Positions 7,634-16,495 of a stretch of DNA of 22,529 nucleotides are shown in pieces (position 1 is the stretch's first letter; each line of letters opens with the position of its first letter). Position numbers and translations under genes: made by a program. A model generated the notes under the pieces. That model saw nothing but the letters and a program-made list of their open reading frames with translations. It did no database searches and was not told the DNA's origin. Origin of the DNA: an uncultured Anaerolineaceae bacterium (GTDB lineage: Bacteria; Chloroflexota; Anaerolineae; Anaerolineales; Anaerolineaceae); the NCBI GenBank assembly GCA_937894825.1, contig CALCQT010000544.1, positions 1-22,529 of the forward strand, written 5' to 3'.

Positions 7634-7706
7634 GCCTCCATCGTCTAGGGGACCAGGACGCAACCCTTTCAAGGTTAAAACGCGAGTTCGAATCTCGCTG
7701 GAGGTG
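7634..7706 (+). tRNA. tRNA-Glu (anticodon TTC)
   Basis: A 73-nt cloverleaf. The acceptor stem is GCCTCCA/TGGAGGT (first pair G-U), the D-stem GTCT/GGAC, the anticodon loop CTTTCAA with anticodon TTC, and the T-arm GCGAG-TTCGAAT-CTCGC; the discriminator base is G. The first pair of the anticodon stem is a C-A mismatch, leaving four good pairs. The CCA end is not encoded. It is transcribed alone, with a promoter before and a perfect terminator directly after. Confidence 0.95.
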
Positions 7707-7708
7707 CT

Positions 7709-7736
7709 AAAAGAACATCCAATAGGATGTTCTTTT
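7709..7736 (+). terminator. Intrinsic terminator of tRNA-Glu
   Basis: AAAAGAACATCC, loop AATA and GGATGTTCTTTT give a perfect 12-bp stem ending in T residues, starting 3 bases after the tRNA discriminator base. Confidence 0.9.
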
Positions 7737-7935
7737 ATTCTTGAGAAAAGAACAGCAAAGGGTCTCTGCGTTGGATGCCCCAATCGGAGTTCCCTTTTAC
7801 CGGAACGATCATCCATATCCTTGATCTTCCGAATTGGATCAACAGTCCAAAATTGATTGAAAGGCACGCGTATATTTTCCGCTTTATCAAAAAGAATTTC
7901 TCAAACTTCGATTTATCGGCAAAATCAGCCTTTTT
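7737..7935. other. Intergenic stretch with no gene seen
   Basis: Between the tRNA terminator and the promoter of the MBL-fold gene there is no convincing frame or RNA. A weak inverted repeat TTGATC/GATCAA lies near 7826-7850. Confidence 0.55.
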
Positions 7936-7969
7936 TTGACTTTTCTGGTTGAATGTGCTAATCTATAAT
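7936..7969 (+). promoter_or_regulatory. Promoter of the MBL-fold gene
   Basis: TTGACT (7936-7941) is followed after 17 bases by TAATCT (7959-7964), with TG one base before it (extended -10). A perfect TATAAT overlaps just downstream (7964-7969) but would be 22 bases from the -35. Either -10 gives a leader of about 50-55 nt. Confidence 0.6.
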
Positions 7970-8026
7970 AATCTTACAGATGGCCTTCAAAATAGATGTA
8001 TTATTTGACGAGAGGACATTAGAATT

Positions 8027-9022
8027 ATGCAGCGTGAGCTCGTCTCTGAAAATGTATATTGGTTTCAAAGCGAGATTTATGCTCAGGTAACCGCAGGAAT
8101 TATTGTTGGTCCGCAATGGGCAATCGTTGTCGACACGCTTGCTGTACCCGAAGAATCGATCGCTATCCAAAAATTCGTTATTGAGGATTTGGGTGTTCCC
8201 GTCCGTTATCTGATCAATACGCACTCCCAGTCGGATCATGCCTGGGGAAATTGCTATTTTCCCGGCGCAACGATCATTGGCCACACCAAATGCGCGGAGA
8301 TTCTGCGTGAAAAAGGCATCCCTGATCTTGAAGTGACAAAAAAACAAAATCCGCTTTTTCAGGACTCAAAAATTATTTTGCCTCATCTGACATTCGCGCA
8401 TGGAGAACTGACGCTCAAGGTCGGCAAGAAGAATGTCATCATTCTGCTTACACCGGGAAATAGTCCGGATGGAATTTCTGTCTTCGTTGAGGACGACCGC
8501 ATTTTATTTGCCGGGGACTCCTTTATGCCCGTTCCGCAATTGACTGACGGGCGTTACAAAGAAGCGCTGGATGTGATGAAAAAATTCAGTACCATGGGGC
8601 TTGAAAACATCATTCAGGGGCATGGAGAAATTATCCTGCGTGGTGAAATTGACGACGCGATTGAAGAAAACATCACGTACATCAATAATGTGCGGGAAGT
8701 GGTGGAAAAAGCCGCAAAAAAGCGAAACCCCGCCGAATTTTTGAATGACGTCAATATCGAATCCTGCGGAAAGAGCCGGGTTTACCTGGGAGGATTGGCG
8801 GAACAGTTGCACAAACGCAACCTGGTTTGGATGTTCAAACAGATCGTCGCAGAGGGCGGTCTTCCGAAGAGCGAAGATGAATATGATGAAGAACCATTGG
8901 AAGACGATTTTGACGACTTAAACTTTGATGAACCTTACTATCCGAGCGACAGTACCGACCCGGAAGACCAGGATAATTTTTATGATCAGGGATTTGAAGA
9001 CGAAGACGATGACGAGTTCTAA
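8027..9022 (+). CDS. Metallo-beta-lactamase-fold protein with an incomplete metal site and an acidic tail
   Basis: A 331-residue cytoplasmic protein. Residues 1-210 have the MBL fold: strand pair AGIIVGPQWAIVVDT, metal loop NTHSQSDHAWGN, then LTPGNSPDGISVF, FAGDSF and IIQGHGE. In the usual HxHxDH motif the second histidine is glutamine (H66, Q68, D70, H71), and the next ligand histidine is asparagine (N145 in TPGNSP). The site-2 ligands D70, H71, D164 and H199 are kept. So the Zn1 site has one of three ligands, while the Zn2 site looks intact. Residues 281-331 are an acidic tail rich in D, E and Y. AGAGG lies 11 bases before the ATG. No neighbour suggests a substrate. It may be a one-metal hydrolase or a non-catalytic relative. 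Confidence 0.85.
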   Translation: MQRELVSENVYWFQSEIYAQVTAGIIVGPQWAIVVDTLAVPEESIAIQKFVIEDLGVPVRYLINTHSQSDHAWGNCYFPGATIIGHTKCAEILREKGIPDLEVTKKQNPLFQDSKIILPHLTFAHGELTLKVGKKNVIILLTPGNSPDGISVFVEDDRILFAGDSFMPVPQLTDGRYKEALDVMKKFSTMGLENIIQGHGEIILRGEIDDAIEENITYINNVREVVEKAAKKRNPAEFLNDVNIESCGKSRVYLGGLAEQLHKRNLVWMFKQIVAEGGLPKSEDEYDEEPLEDDFDDLNFDEPYYPSDSTDPEDQDNFYDQGFEDEDDDEF

Positions 9023-9033
9023 ACCCGTCTCCC

Positions 9034-9085
9034 CGCAATCCAATAAAAAATAACCGGAATTCCGGTTATTTTTTATTGGATTGCG
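9034..9085. terminator. 52-bp perfect palindrome, bidirectional terminator
   Basis: Two 26-base arms are exact reverse complements with no loop; the centre lies between 9059 and 9060. The inner part CCGGAATTCCGG is flanked by A-runs and T-runs, so an RNA from either direction gives a stable stem with a U-rich 3' side. It lies between convergent genes, 11 bases after the MBL stop, and includes the last codons and stop of plsY. Confidence 0.88.
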
Positions 9086-9752
9086 TTCGGTCTGCTTTTC
9101 GCCAGCGGATGCGAAAAGAAATCAGCCGTTCATCCCCCCGGCGCAGCCGCTTAATATTGGGTCGCAGCGATATCGTGACCAACGCCAGCGCGCACAGGCC
9201 ATAGACCGCAAACCACCATGAAACACCCTCTCTGCCAACAGCCGCATTATAGGCAAAGCCAAGCGTGGAAGCGACGTTAAATGAAATTGTGGCGAGTGAC
9301 GCGTATCCGATAAAAAAGTAGAGAAACGCGGCAGGAATCAGGATATAGGGAAGAATCGGAAACCACAACCCGATTGCCGCGCCGATCGATGTCAGCCCCC
9401 CGGCGCCTCCACGGAAGTAGATGCGTTGATCTCTGCGCCGTTCAATGATGAACACTGAATAAATATGGCCTAAAATCGCCAGCAACCCGGCTACAGACAA
9501 CATCCAGGGCTGATGGTCCGGAACAAACCAGCGTACCATCCAAACCGCCAGCGTTCCTTTCCCAATATCGAAAACAGCCGTTACAACACCCCCCGGAATA
9601 CCAACCATTCGAATGACATTGGACATCCCCATCCTGCCGGAAGCGTGGTAGCGAATATCTTTACGCCTGGTTATCCACACCAGCAGCCAGCCAAAGGGGA
9701 TCGCGCCCAGCAAATACGCAAGAACCCAGATAACAAGCAATTGCCATGACAT
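9066..9752 (-). CDS. plsY: Glycerol-3-phosphate acyltransferase PlsY-like membrane protein
   Basis: A 228-residue polytopic membrane protein of the PlsY family, which moves an acyl group from acyl-phosphate to glycerol 3-phosphate at the start of phospholipid synthesis. The three family motifs are present in altered form: SGRMGMSNVIR (residues 38-48; usual SGNxGxTNxxR), FDIGKGTLAV (61-70), and GHIYSVF ... RGGAGGLTS (95-122; usual GHxxPxFxxFKGGKGVAT). Both the motif 1 asparagine and the motif 3 lysines are replaced, so catalysis should not be taken for granted. The basic C-terminal tail is longer than usual. The promoter lies so close that the mRNA may start at the ATG. The final codons lie in the bidirectional palindrome. 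Confidence 0.8.
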   Translation of the reverse strand: MSWQLLVIWVLAYLLGAIPFGWLLVWITRRKDIRYHASGRMGMSNVIRMVGIPGGVVTAVFDIGKGTLAVWMVRWFVPDHQPWMLSVAGLLAILGHIYSVFIIERRRDQRIYFRGGAGGLTSIGAAIGLWFPILPYILIPAAFLYFFIGYASLATISFNVASTLGFAYNAAVGREGVSWWFAVYGLCALALVTISLRPNIKRLRRGDERLISFRIRWRKADRTQSNKK

Positions 9753-9757
9753 TTTTT

Positions 9758-9786
9758 GTTATATCCTCTATTCTTCTTTATCTCAA
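9758..9786 (-). promoter_or_regulatory. Promoter of plsY, leaderless arrangement
   Basis: On the minus strand TTGAGA (9786-9781), a 17-base spacer and TATAAC (9763-9758) form a good promoter. Only 5 bases separate the -10 from the ATG at 9752, so transcription should begin at or within two bases of the start codon. The AGAGGA that looks like a ribosome site would then lie upstream of the transcript. Confidence 0.65.
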
Positions 9787-9886
9787 TTGACAAACTCGAC
9801 ATACAAAAACAAACTCAGAAGAAGCGCAACCAGAACGCTGATTTTTTTTGCGGCCTTCTGAAAAGAGACTCCTTGCGAGCGATATA

Positions 9887-10573
9887 TTACCAAAGAAACA
9901 AAAAAATACTGAACGAAAGCGAATTCACAGGCCAATAGTGGATGGCAGCGGCTGCCTGGACAGATAAAACCGTCACCGAAGCCGCCGAAACACCGGGGGA
10001 AACCCGGTATAAACGCAGGGAGAAAATCCGCCGTGCAAGCAGAAAACCGGCTAACGCAAGCACCGGAAGCATCAGTGCCAGGCGGTCCAAATTCACCCGC
10101 GCCGCAATCGCGGCCATCAGAAAAGTGGCATAGGAAAGCCCTGTCAGAATGACTTCCGCGAAGACAAAGCGCGGATCATTGGGGTCCTGCACAATGAGCT
10201 CTGTCATAAAAATCAAGTACAGCAGCAGGCCTCCGAAAAAAAGCATCATCCACCAGGTCCAGCCAATGGTTATATTTCGCAGCGCGATCCCCAATGTAAA
10301 AGCGGCGGCAAAAGGAATCACGCCCTGAATCAACAAGTCGCGCTGCTCATGAAACGACTGCAAACCGATCAGCCGGTATAAGCCCAGACTCGCCAGCACA
10401 GCGGCCGCCAGTGAAGCTAAATCAATCATCTTCCAGTTCAGGCTTAAGGAATAAGGTCCGACATGGATCGGGACGACGACAACACTTCGGTTCACAAATA
10501 ACGACAACACATAAACCAACAGCAATACCGCAGTCAACGTGCCAACCTCTCGTTGTAAACGCTTTCGATCCAT
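9887..10573 (-). CDS. Multi-pass membrane protein of unknown function
   Basis: A 228-residue protein with about seven hydrophobic segments (for example around residues 14-30, 48-66, 78-97, 105-123, 133-155, 164-180 and 195-228 in this numbering). It resembles the uncharacterised polytopic proteins often found in Anaerolineae genomes (possibly DUF5656), but I cannot assign a function. The start is set at the ATG at 10573 (MDRKRLQREVG); a TTG five codons earlier would overlap the -10 element. No Shine-Dalgarno site is seen, and TATAAT lies 6 bases upstream, so the mRNA is probably leaderless. The gene diverges from the next membrane-protein gene. The protein ends within its last hydrophobic stretch (FLFLW). 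Confidence 0.72.
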   Translation of the reverse strand: MDRKRLQREVGTLTAVLLLVYVLSLFVNRSVVVVPIHVGPYSLSLNWKMIDLASLAAAVLASLGLYRLIGLQSFHEQRDLLIQGVIPFAAAFTLGIALRNITIGWTWWMMLFFGGLLLYLIFMTELIVQDPNDPRFVFAEVILTGLSYATFLMAAIAARVNLDRLALMLPVLALAGFLLARRIFSLRLYRVSPGVSAASVTVLSVQAAAAIHYWPVNSLSFSIFLFLW

Positions 10574-10579
10574 AATCTC

Positions 10580-10585
10580 ATTATA
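10580..10585 (-). promoter_or_regulatory. -10 element of the leftward membrane-protein gene
   Basis: A perfect TATAAT on the minus strand lies 6 bases before the ATG at 10573. No clear -35 hexamer is seen. The spacing would make the first transcribed base the A of the ATG or its neighbour. Confidence 0.5.
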
Positions 10586-10666
10586 CAATCCATCGGATAA
10601 ATACGGCGATTTAGGGGTATCCTGGATCCCACGGCATCACGCCCCGCCGTAAGGAACCTCCCGATA

Positions 10667-10675
10667 TGATATAAT
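10667..10675 (+). promoter_or_regulatory. Extended -10 promoter of the rightward membrane-protein gene
   Basis: TGATATAAT is a full extended -10 element (TG, one base, TATAAT). It lies 9 bases before the ATG at 10685, so the leader would be about 0-3 nt. No -35 match, which extended -10 promoters often do without. Confidence 0.6.
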
Positions 10676-10684
10676 TATAGGGCT

Positions 10685-13605
<2,921 letters not shown>

Positions 13606-13613
13606 TTTTGGTT

Positions 13614-13657
13614 TTGCTATTCGGGTTTTGGCGCAGGCGCCAAAACCCGAATAGCAA
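13614..13657. repeat. Perfect 21-bp inverted repeat after gyrB
   Basis: Two exact 21-base arms, beginning TTGCTATTCGGG and ending CCCGAATAGCAA, separated by AG. It begins 8 bases after the gyrB stop. No T-run follows, so it is not a standard terminator, although it could block exonucleases or assist termination. Confidence 0.85.
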
Positions 13658-13659
13658 GG

Positions 13660-13701
13660 CTGTCATTTATCGACTTGGCTTCGCCTCGCTCGAAATGACA
13701 G
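13660..13701. repeat. Second inverted repeat of the post-gyrB array
   Basis: CTGTCATTT and AAATGACAG are perfect 9-bp arms; CGA/TCG and GGC-TTC-GCC can pair inside. Read on the minus strand it contains TCATTTCGAGCGAGGCGAAG, which resembles short intergenic repeats I recall from Chloroflexota genomes; that family link is from memory and unverified. Confidence 0.7.
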
Positions 13702-13706
13702 ATTTC

Positions 13707-13745
13707 TTGTTTGATTTTTAGCGCGAAGCGCCAATAATCAAACAA
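13707..13745. repeat. Third inverted repeat of the post-gyrB array
   Basis: Arms of 18 bases (TTGTTTGATT ... GCGC and GCGC ... AATCAAACAA) around a 3-base loop GAA, with two non-matching positions. It follows the second repeat by only 5 bases. Confidence 0.75.
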
Positions 13746-13818
13746 CGTTACCCAAATCAGCAATTTAACTTTTGACATGTTAACGCAATCTCGAATCACT
13801 GATTTTCATTTTCAGGTC

Positions 13819-13846
13819 TTGAATTTTTATCGCTCTCATGTATAAT
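13819..13846 (+). promoter_or_regulatory. Promoter of the thrS T-box leader
   Basis: TTGAAT (13819-13824), a 16-base spacer and a perfect TATAAT (13841-13846). Transcription would begin near 13853, just before the T-box stem I. Confidence 0.75.
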
Positions 13847-13852
13847 TCTGGT

Positions 13853-14102
13853 CAACAGGCGCAGAGCGGGACAATGCGTCAGAAAACTCCGCACAGAGAG
13901 CCAGGCAAGTCGCTGAGAGCCAGGGCCGGATTGCTGACGAAAACCACCCGTGAGCCGCAGCCGAAGACTTAAGGCTGCCGGACAGGAATCCCGATATCGA
14001 TCCGCAGAGTGGGCTCCGAACTTCGTTCGAAGTCAATCTGGGTGGAACCGCGAGTTATGATAATAAAGCCTCGCCCCAGTCTTGGGGCGAGGCTATTTTT
14101 TT
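13853..14102 (+). ncRNA. T-box leader controlling thrS
   Basis: The leader holds the conserved T-box sequence GGGTGGAACCGCG (14040-14052), which binds the free 3' end of uncharged tRNA, and stem I elements such as AGAGAG. The likely specifier codon is ACC (13943-13945, followed by A), a threonine codon, matching the thrS gene downstream; the exact codon is inferred. The leader ends in an intrinsic terminator. Uncharged tRNA-Thr should stabilise the antiterminator and raise thrS expression. Confidence 0.92.
14067..14102 (+). terminator. T-box regulatory terminator
   Basis: AGCCTCGCCCCA, loop GTCT and TGGGGCGAGGCT form a perfect 12-bp stem followed by A and seven T residues. The T-run ends directly before the thrS ribosome site. 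Confidence 0.93.
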
Positions 14103-14111
14103 GGAGGAAAA

Positions 14112-15899
14112 ATGGCAGCAAAACACGACGCAGATTATAAAGCATCTGACCTGTACCGCATCCGGCACTCCGCCGCGCATGTAATGGCGGAAGCTGTGCT
14201 TGAGAAATTCCCGGAAGCGAAAATCGCAATCGGCCCCCCGATCGCAGACGGCTTTTATTATGATTTCGACCTGCCCCGATCACTGACTCCGGAAGACCTG
14301 GAGGAAATCGAAGGCCGGATGAAAGAGATCATCAAAGGAAAATTCCCCTTCACCCGGGAAGAAATTTCGGCGGAAGACGCGAAAAAACTGTTCGCGGACC
14401 AGCCGTACAAATTGGAATTAATTGAGGGGCTGGAAAAAGGCGGCCTTGACGAATATGGCAACCCAACAGACGAAAAGCCGATCATTTCGACCTACAAATT
14501 GGATCATTTTGTTGACCTGTGCCGCGGGCCGCATGTCGCCAACACCGGCGCAATCAACCCGAATGCCATCAAACTGATGAATGTTTCCGGCGCTTACTGG
14601 CGCGGAGACGAAAAACGCCCCATGCTGCAGCGGATCTATGGTACCGCCTGGGAGAAACCAACCGAGCTGAAAGATTATCTCTGGAAACTCGAAGAGGCCA
14701 AGAAACGGGATCACCGCAAACTGGGCAAGGAACTGGATCTTTACAGCATTAACGATGAGGTTGGGCAGGGGCTGATCCTGTGGCACCCGAAAGGCGCGAA
14801 GATCCGCAAAATCATTGAGAATTTCTGGAGTGAGGAACACGAAAAATCCGGCTATGACTTCGTCTATACCCCTCATATCGGGAAATCACAGCTCTGGGAA
14901 ACTTCCGGCCATCTCGGTTTTTATAACGAGAATATGTATTCGCCGATCGACATCGAAGGAACGAAGTATTACATCAAGCCGATGAACTGCCCGTTCCATC
15001 TGTATATCTACAAAAGCAATACCCGGTCTTATCGTGACCTGCCGATCCGCTATGCGGAAGAGGGGACTGTCTACCGCTATGAACGCAGCGGTGTGCTGCA
15101 CGGACTGACCCGGGTGCGTGGGTTCACCCAGGACGACGCCCATCATTTCTGCCGCCCAGACCAGATGCCGGCGGAAATCGATTTTGTGGTCGAGTTTTCG
15201 CTCAGCATCCTGCGCGCGTTCGGCTTCAAGGATTTTCAAGCCTACCTGAGCACCAAGCCGGAAAAATCGGTTGGAGATCCGCAGCTTTGGCATGACGCGG
15301 AAGAAGCACTGGAAGCCTCACTCAAGCGGCATAACCTGCCGTATGAGGTTGACCCGGGCGGCGGCGCATTCTATGGTCCGAAGATCGACTTCAAAGTCAA
15401 CGACGCCATCGGGCGCGAATGGCAGCTTTCCACCATTCAGTTCGATTTCAATGAACCGGAACGCTTCAACATTTCTTATATCGGGGAGGACGGCCAAAGC
15501 TACCGCCCGTACATGATCCACCGCGCGCTGCTCGGCAGCCTGGAACGCTTCTTTGGTGTGCTGATTGAGCACTATGGCGGGGCATTCCCGATCTGGCTGG
15601 CGCCGATTCAGGCGGAGATCATCCCGATTGCGGATCGTCATGTAGACTATGCAAATACAATTGGCGCAAAGCTGCGTGAACAGGGGATGCGCGTGCATGT
15701 TGATTCCCGTTCCGACCGCATGAATGCCAAGATCCGCGACGCGCAGAACCAGAAGGTCCCCTACATGCTGGTTTTGGGTGATCAGGAGATGGAAAATAAC
15801 GCGGTCGCGCTGCGCAAACGCTCCGGTGAGAATCTCGGCGCCATCAGCCTGGAAGCGCTGCTGACTCTCTGGAAGGGCGAAGTGGCGGAGAAGGTTTAA
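14112..15899 (+). CDS. thrS: Threonyl-tRNA synthetase, form without the TGS domain
   Basis: A 595-residue class II synthetase that charges tRNA-Thr. It begins almost directly with the second editing domain (HSAAH at 19-23; C137 and H141 in DLCRGPH); the roughly 60-residue TGS domain of E. coli ThrRS is absent. The catalytic core has the zinc ligands C293 (MNCPF), H344 (DDAHHF) and H470 (YMIHRALLGS), spaced 51 and 126 residues apart exactly as in E. coli, and motif 2 around YRYERSG. The C-terminal anticodon-binding domain starts near 495 (PIWLAPIQAEIIPI). The start is the ATG at 14112, with GGAGG four bases before it; a longer in-frame start would lie inside the terminator. Control is by the T-box leader. 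Confidence 0.96.
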   Translation: MAAKHDADYKASDLYRIRHSAAHVMAEAVLEKFPEAKIAIGPPIADGFYYDFDLPRSLTPEDLEEIEGRMKEIIKGKFPFTREEISAEDAKKLFADQPYKLELIEGLEKGGLDEYGNPTDEKPIISTYKLDHFVDLCRGPHVANTGAINPNAIKLMNVSGAYWRGDEKRPMLQRIYGTAWEKPTELKDYLWKLEEAKKRDHRKLGKELDLYSINDEVGQGLILWHPKGAKIRKIIENFWSEEHEKSGYDFVYTPHIGKSQLWETSGHLGFYNENMYSPIDIEGTKYYIKPMNCPFHLYIYKSNTRSYRDLPIRYAEEGTVYRYERSGVLHGLTRVRGFTQDDAHHFCRPDQMPAEIDFVVEFSLSILRAFGFKDFQAYLSTKPEKSVGDPQLWHDAEEALEASLKRHNLPYEVDPGGGAFYGPKIDFKVNDAIGREWQLSTIQFDFNEPERFNISYIGEDGQSYRPYMIHRALLGSLERFFGVLIEHYGGAFPIWLAPIQAEIIPIADRHVDYANTIGAKLREQGMRVHVDSRSDRMNAKIRDAQNQKVPYMLVLGDQEMENNAVALRKRSGENLGAISLEALLTLWKGEVAEKV

Positions 15900-15926
15900 T
15901 CAGTTTTCACAACTGTTCATCAAAAA

Positions 15927-15959
15927 AGGAGTTTTCCTAAGGGAAAGCTCCTCTTTTTT
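15927..15959 (+). terminator. Intrinsic terminator of thrS
   Basis: AGGAGTTTTCC, loop TAAG and GGAAAGCTCCT form an 11-bp stem with one G-U pair, followed by CTTTTTT, 27 bases after the thrS stop. Confidence 0.88.
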
Positions 15960-15983
15960 ATCTCCATCCAATAGTAGCGTGTA

Positions 15984-16126
15984 TCAAAACTGGCTCGGGT
16001 GTCAAAAGTGGAATTTCAAAACTTCATAGGGATTAGGAAAAGAAAATCCTTCTACGCGAGTGATCCCCTACAAGGGCTTTCCTTATAATAACAAAATATG
16101 ACTTTTGGAACCTTCTTCAAAATTGG
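15984..16126 (+). repeat. Short direct repeats of TCAAAAnTGG type in a non-coding stretch
   Basis: TCAAAACTGG (15984), TCAAAAGTGG (16002), TCAAAACTTC (16016) and TCAAAATTGG (16117) recur on the plus strand, with an inverted ACTTTTGG near 16101. The stretch 15960-16271 has no coding frame. Multiple short repeats like these occur at ends of some insertion sequences, but no transposase or terminal inverted repeat is visible here. A lone TATAAT lies at 16084-16089 without a good -35. Confidence 0.5.
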
Positions 16127-16271
16127 AACCAAAATACGGCGAAGGTCGTTAATAGAGAAGTGCAATCTTCTCCGCAGACGCGCACGCCCGTAGCCTCACG
16201 ATGAAAGACAAAGCGATCCGTTCCCGCCTGTGAAGAAGTGTGAAACGTTCTTTCAGAAAGGAATGAGAAAA

Positions 16272-16495
16272 ATGAAGAAAAAAGAACCCCTTACTTTTCG
16301 GGATCACGCTTACGCACATTTTGTTCGCAATCTGATCCCGCTCCGGTCTCGGCACAGGGACAGGTCGGCCGTTGGCTGGCAGGTCACTTTGGCGTCTATC
16401 AGGACGAACTGTATATTAAAACGATTGGGGAGCCTATCCCGCTGGACGAGCGCTGGGAAGCTGTCTTTGACCAGGTACTGGTTGAAAAACAGCGC
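16272..16495 (+). other. Probable 5' part of the following gene, out of frame near 16340
   Basis: The frame of the next gene is open back to 16244 but has no start codon before 16496. From 16361 it reads as plausible protein (GQVGRWLAGHFGVY, then DELYIKTIGEPIPLDERW). Another frame starts at the ATG at 16272 (MKKKEPLTFRDHAYAHF), with AAAGGA 9 bases before it, and turns unlikely after about 16340. Joining the two there would give NLIPAPVSAQGQVGRW. The simplest reading is one lost base near 16340, either a real mutation or a sequence error. Confidence 0.55.

Noticed and set aside
7574..7867. 97-residue open frame on the minus strand
   Set aside because: It runs antisense through the tRNA-Glu gene and its terminator; such frames are a common artefact of tRNA sequence.
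10574..10588. TTG start five codons earlier for the leftward membrane protein
   Set aside because: The codons coincide with the TATAAT element, and no ribosome site precedes the TTG.
13614..13745. CRISPR array or tandem repeat
   Set aside because: The three hairpins differ in sequence and have no regular repeat-spacer pattern.
13617..13799. 60-residue minus-strand frame after gyrB
   Set aside because: It is composed of the three inverted repeats and has no protein-like character or ribosome site.
14082..14111. Longer thrS start (TTG)
   Set aside because: It lies inside the T-box terminator hairpin; the ATG at 14112 has GGAGG directly before it.
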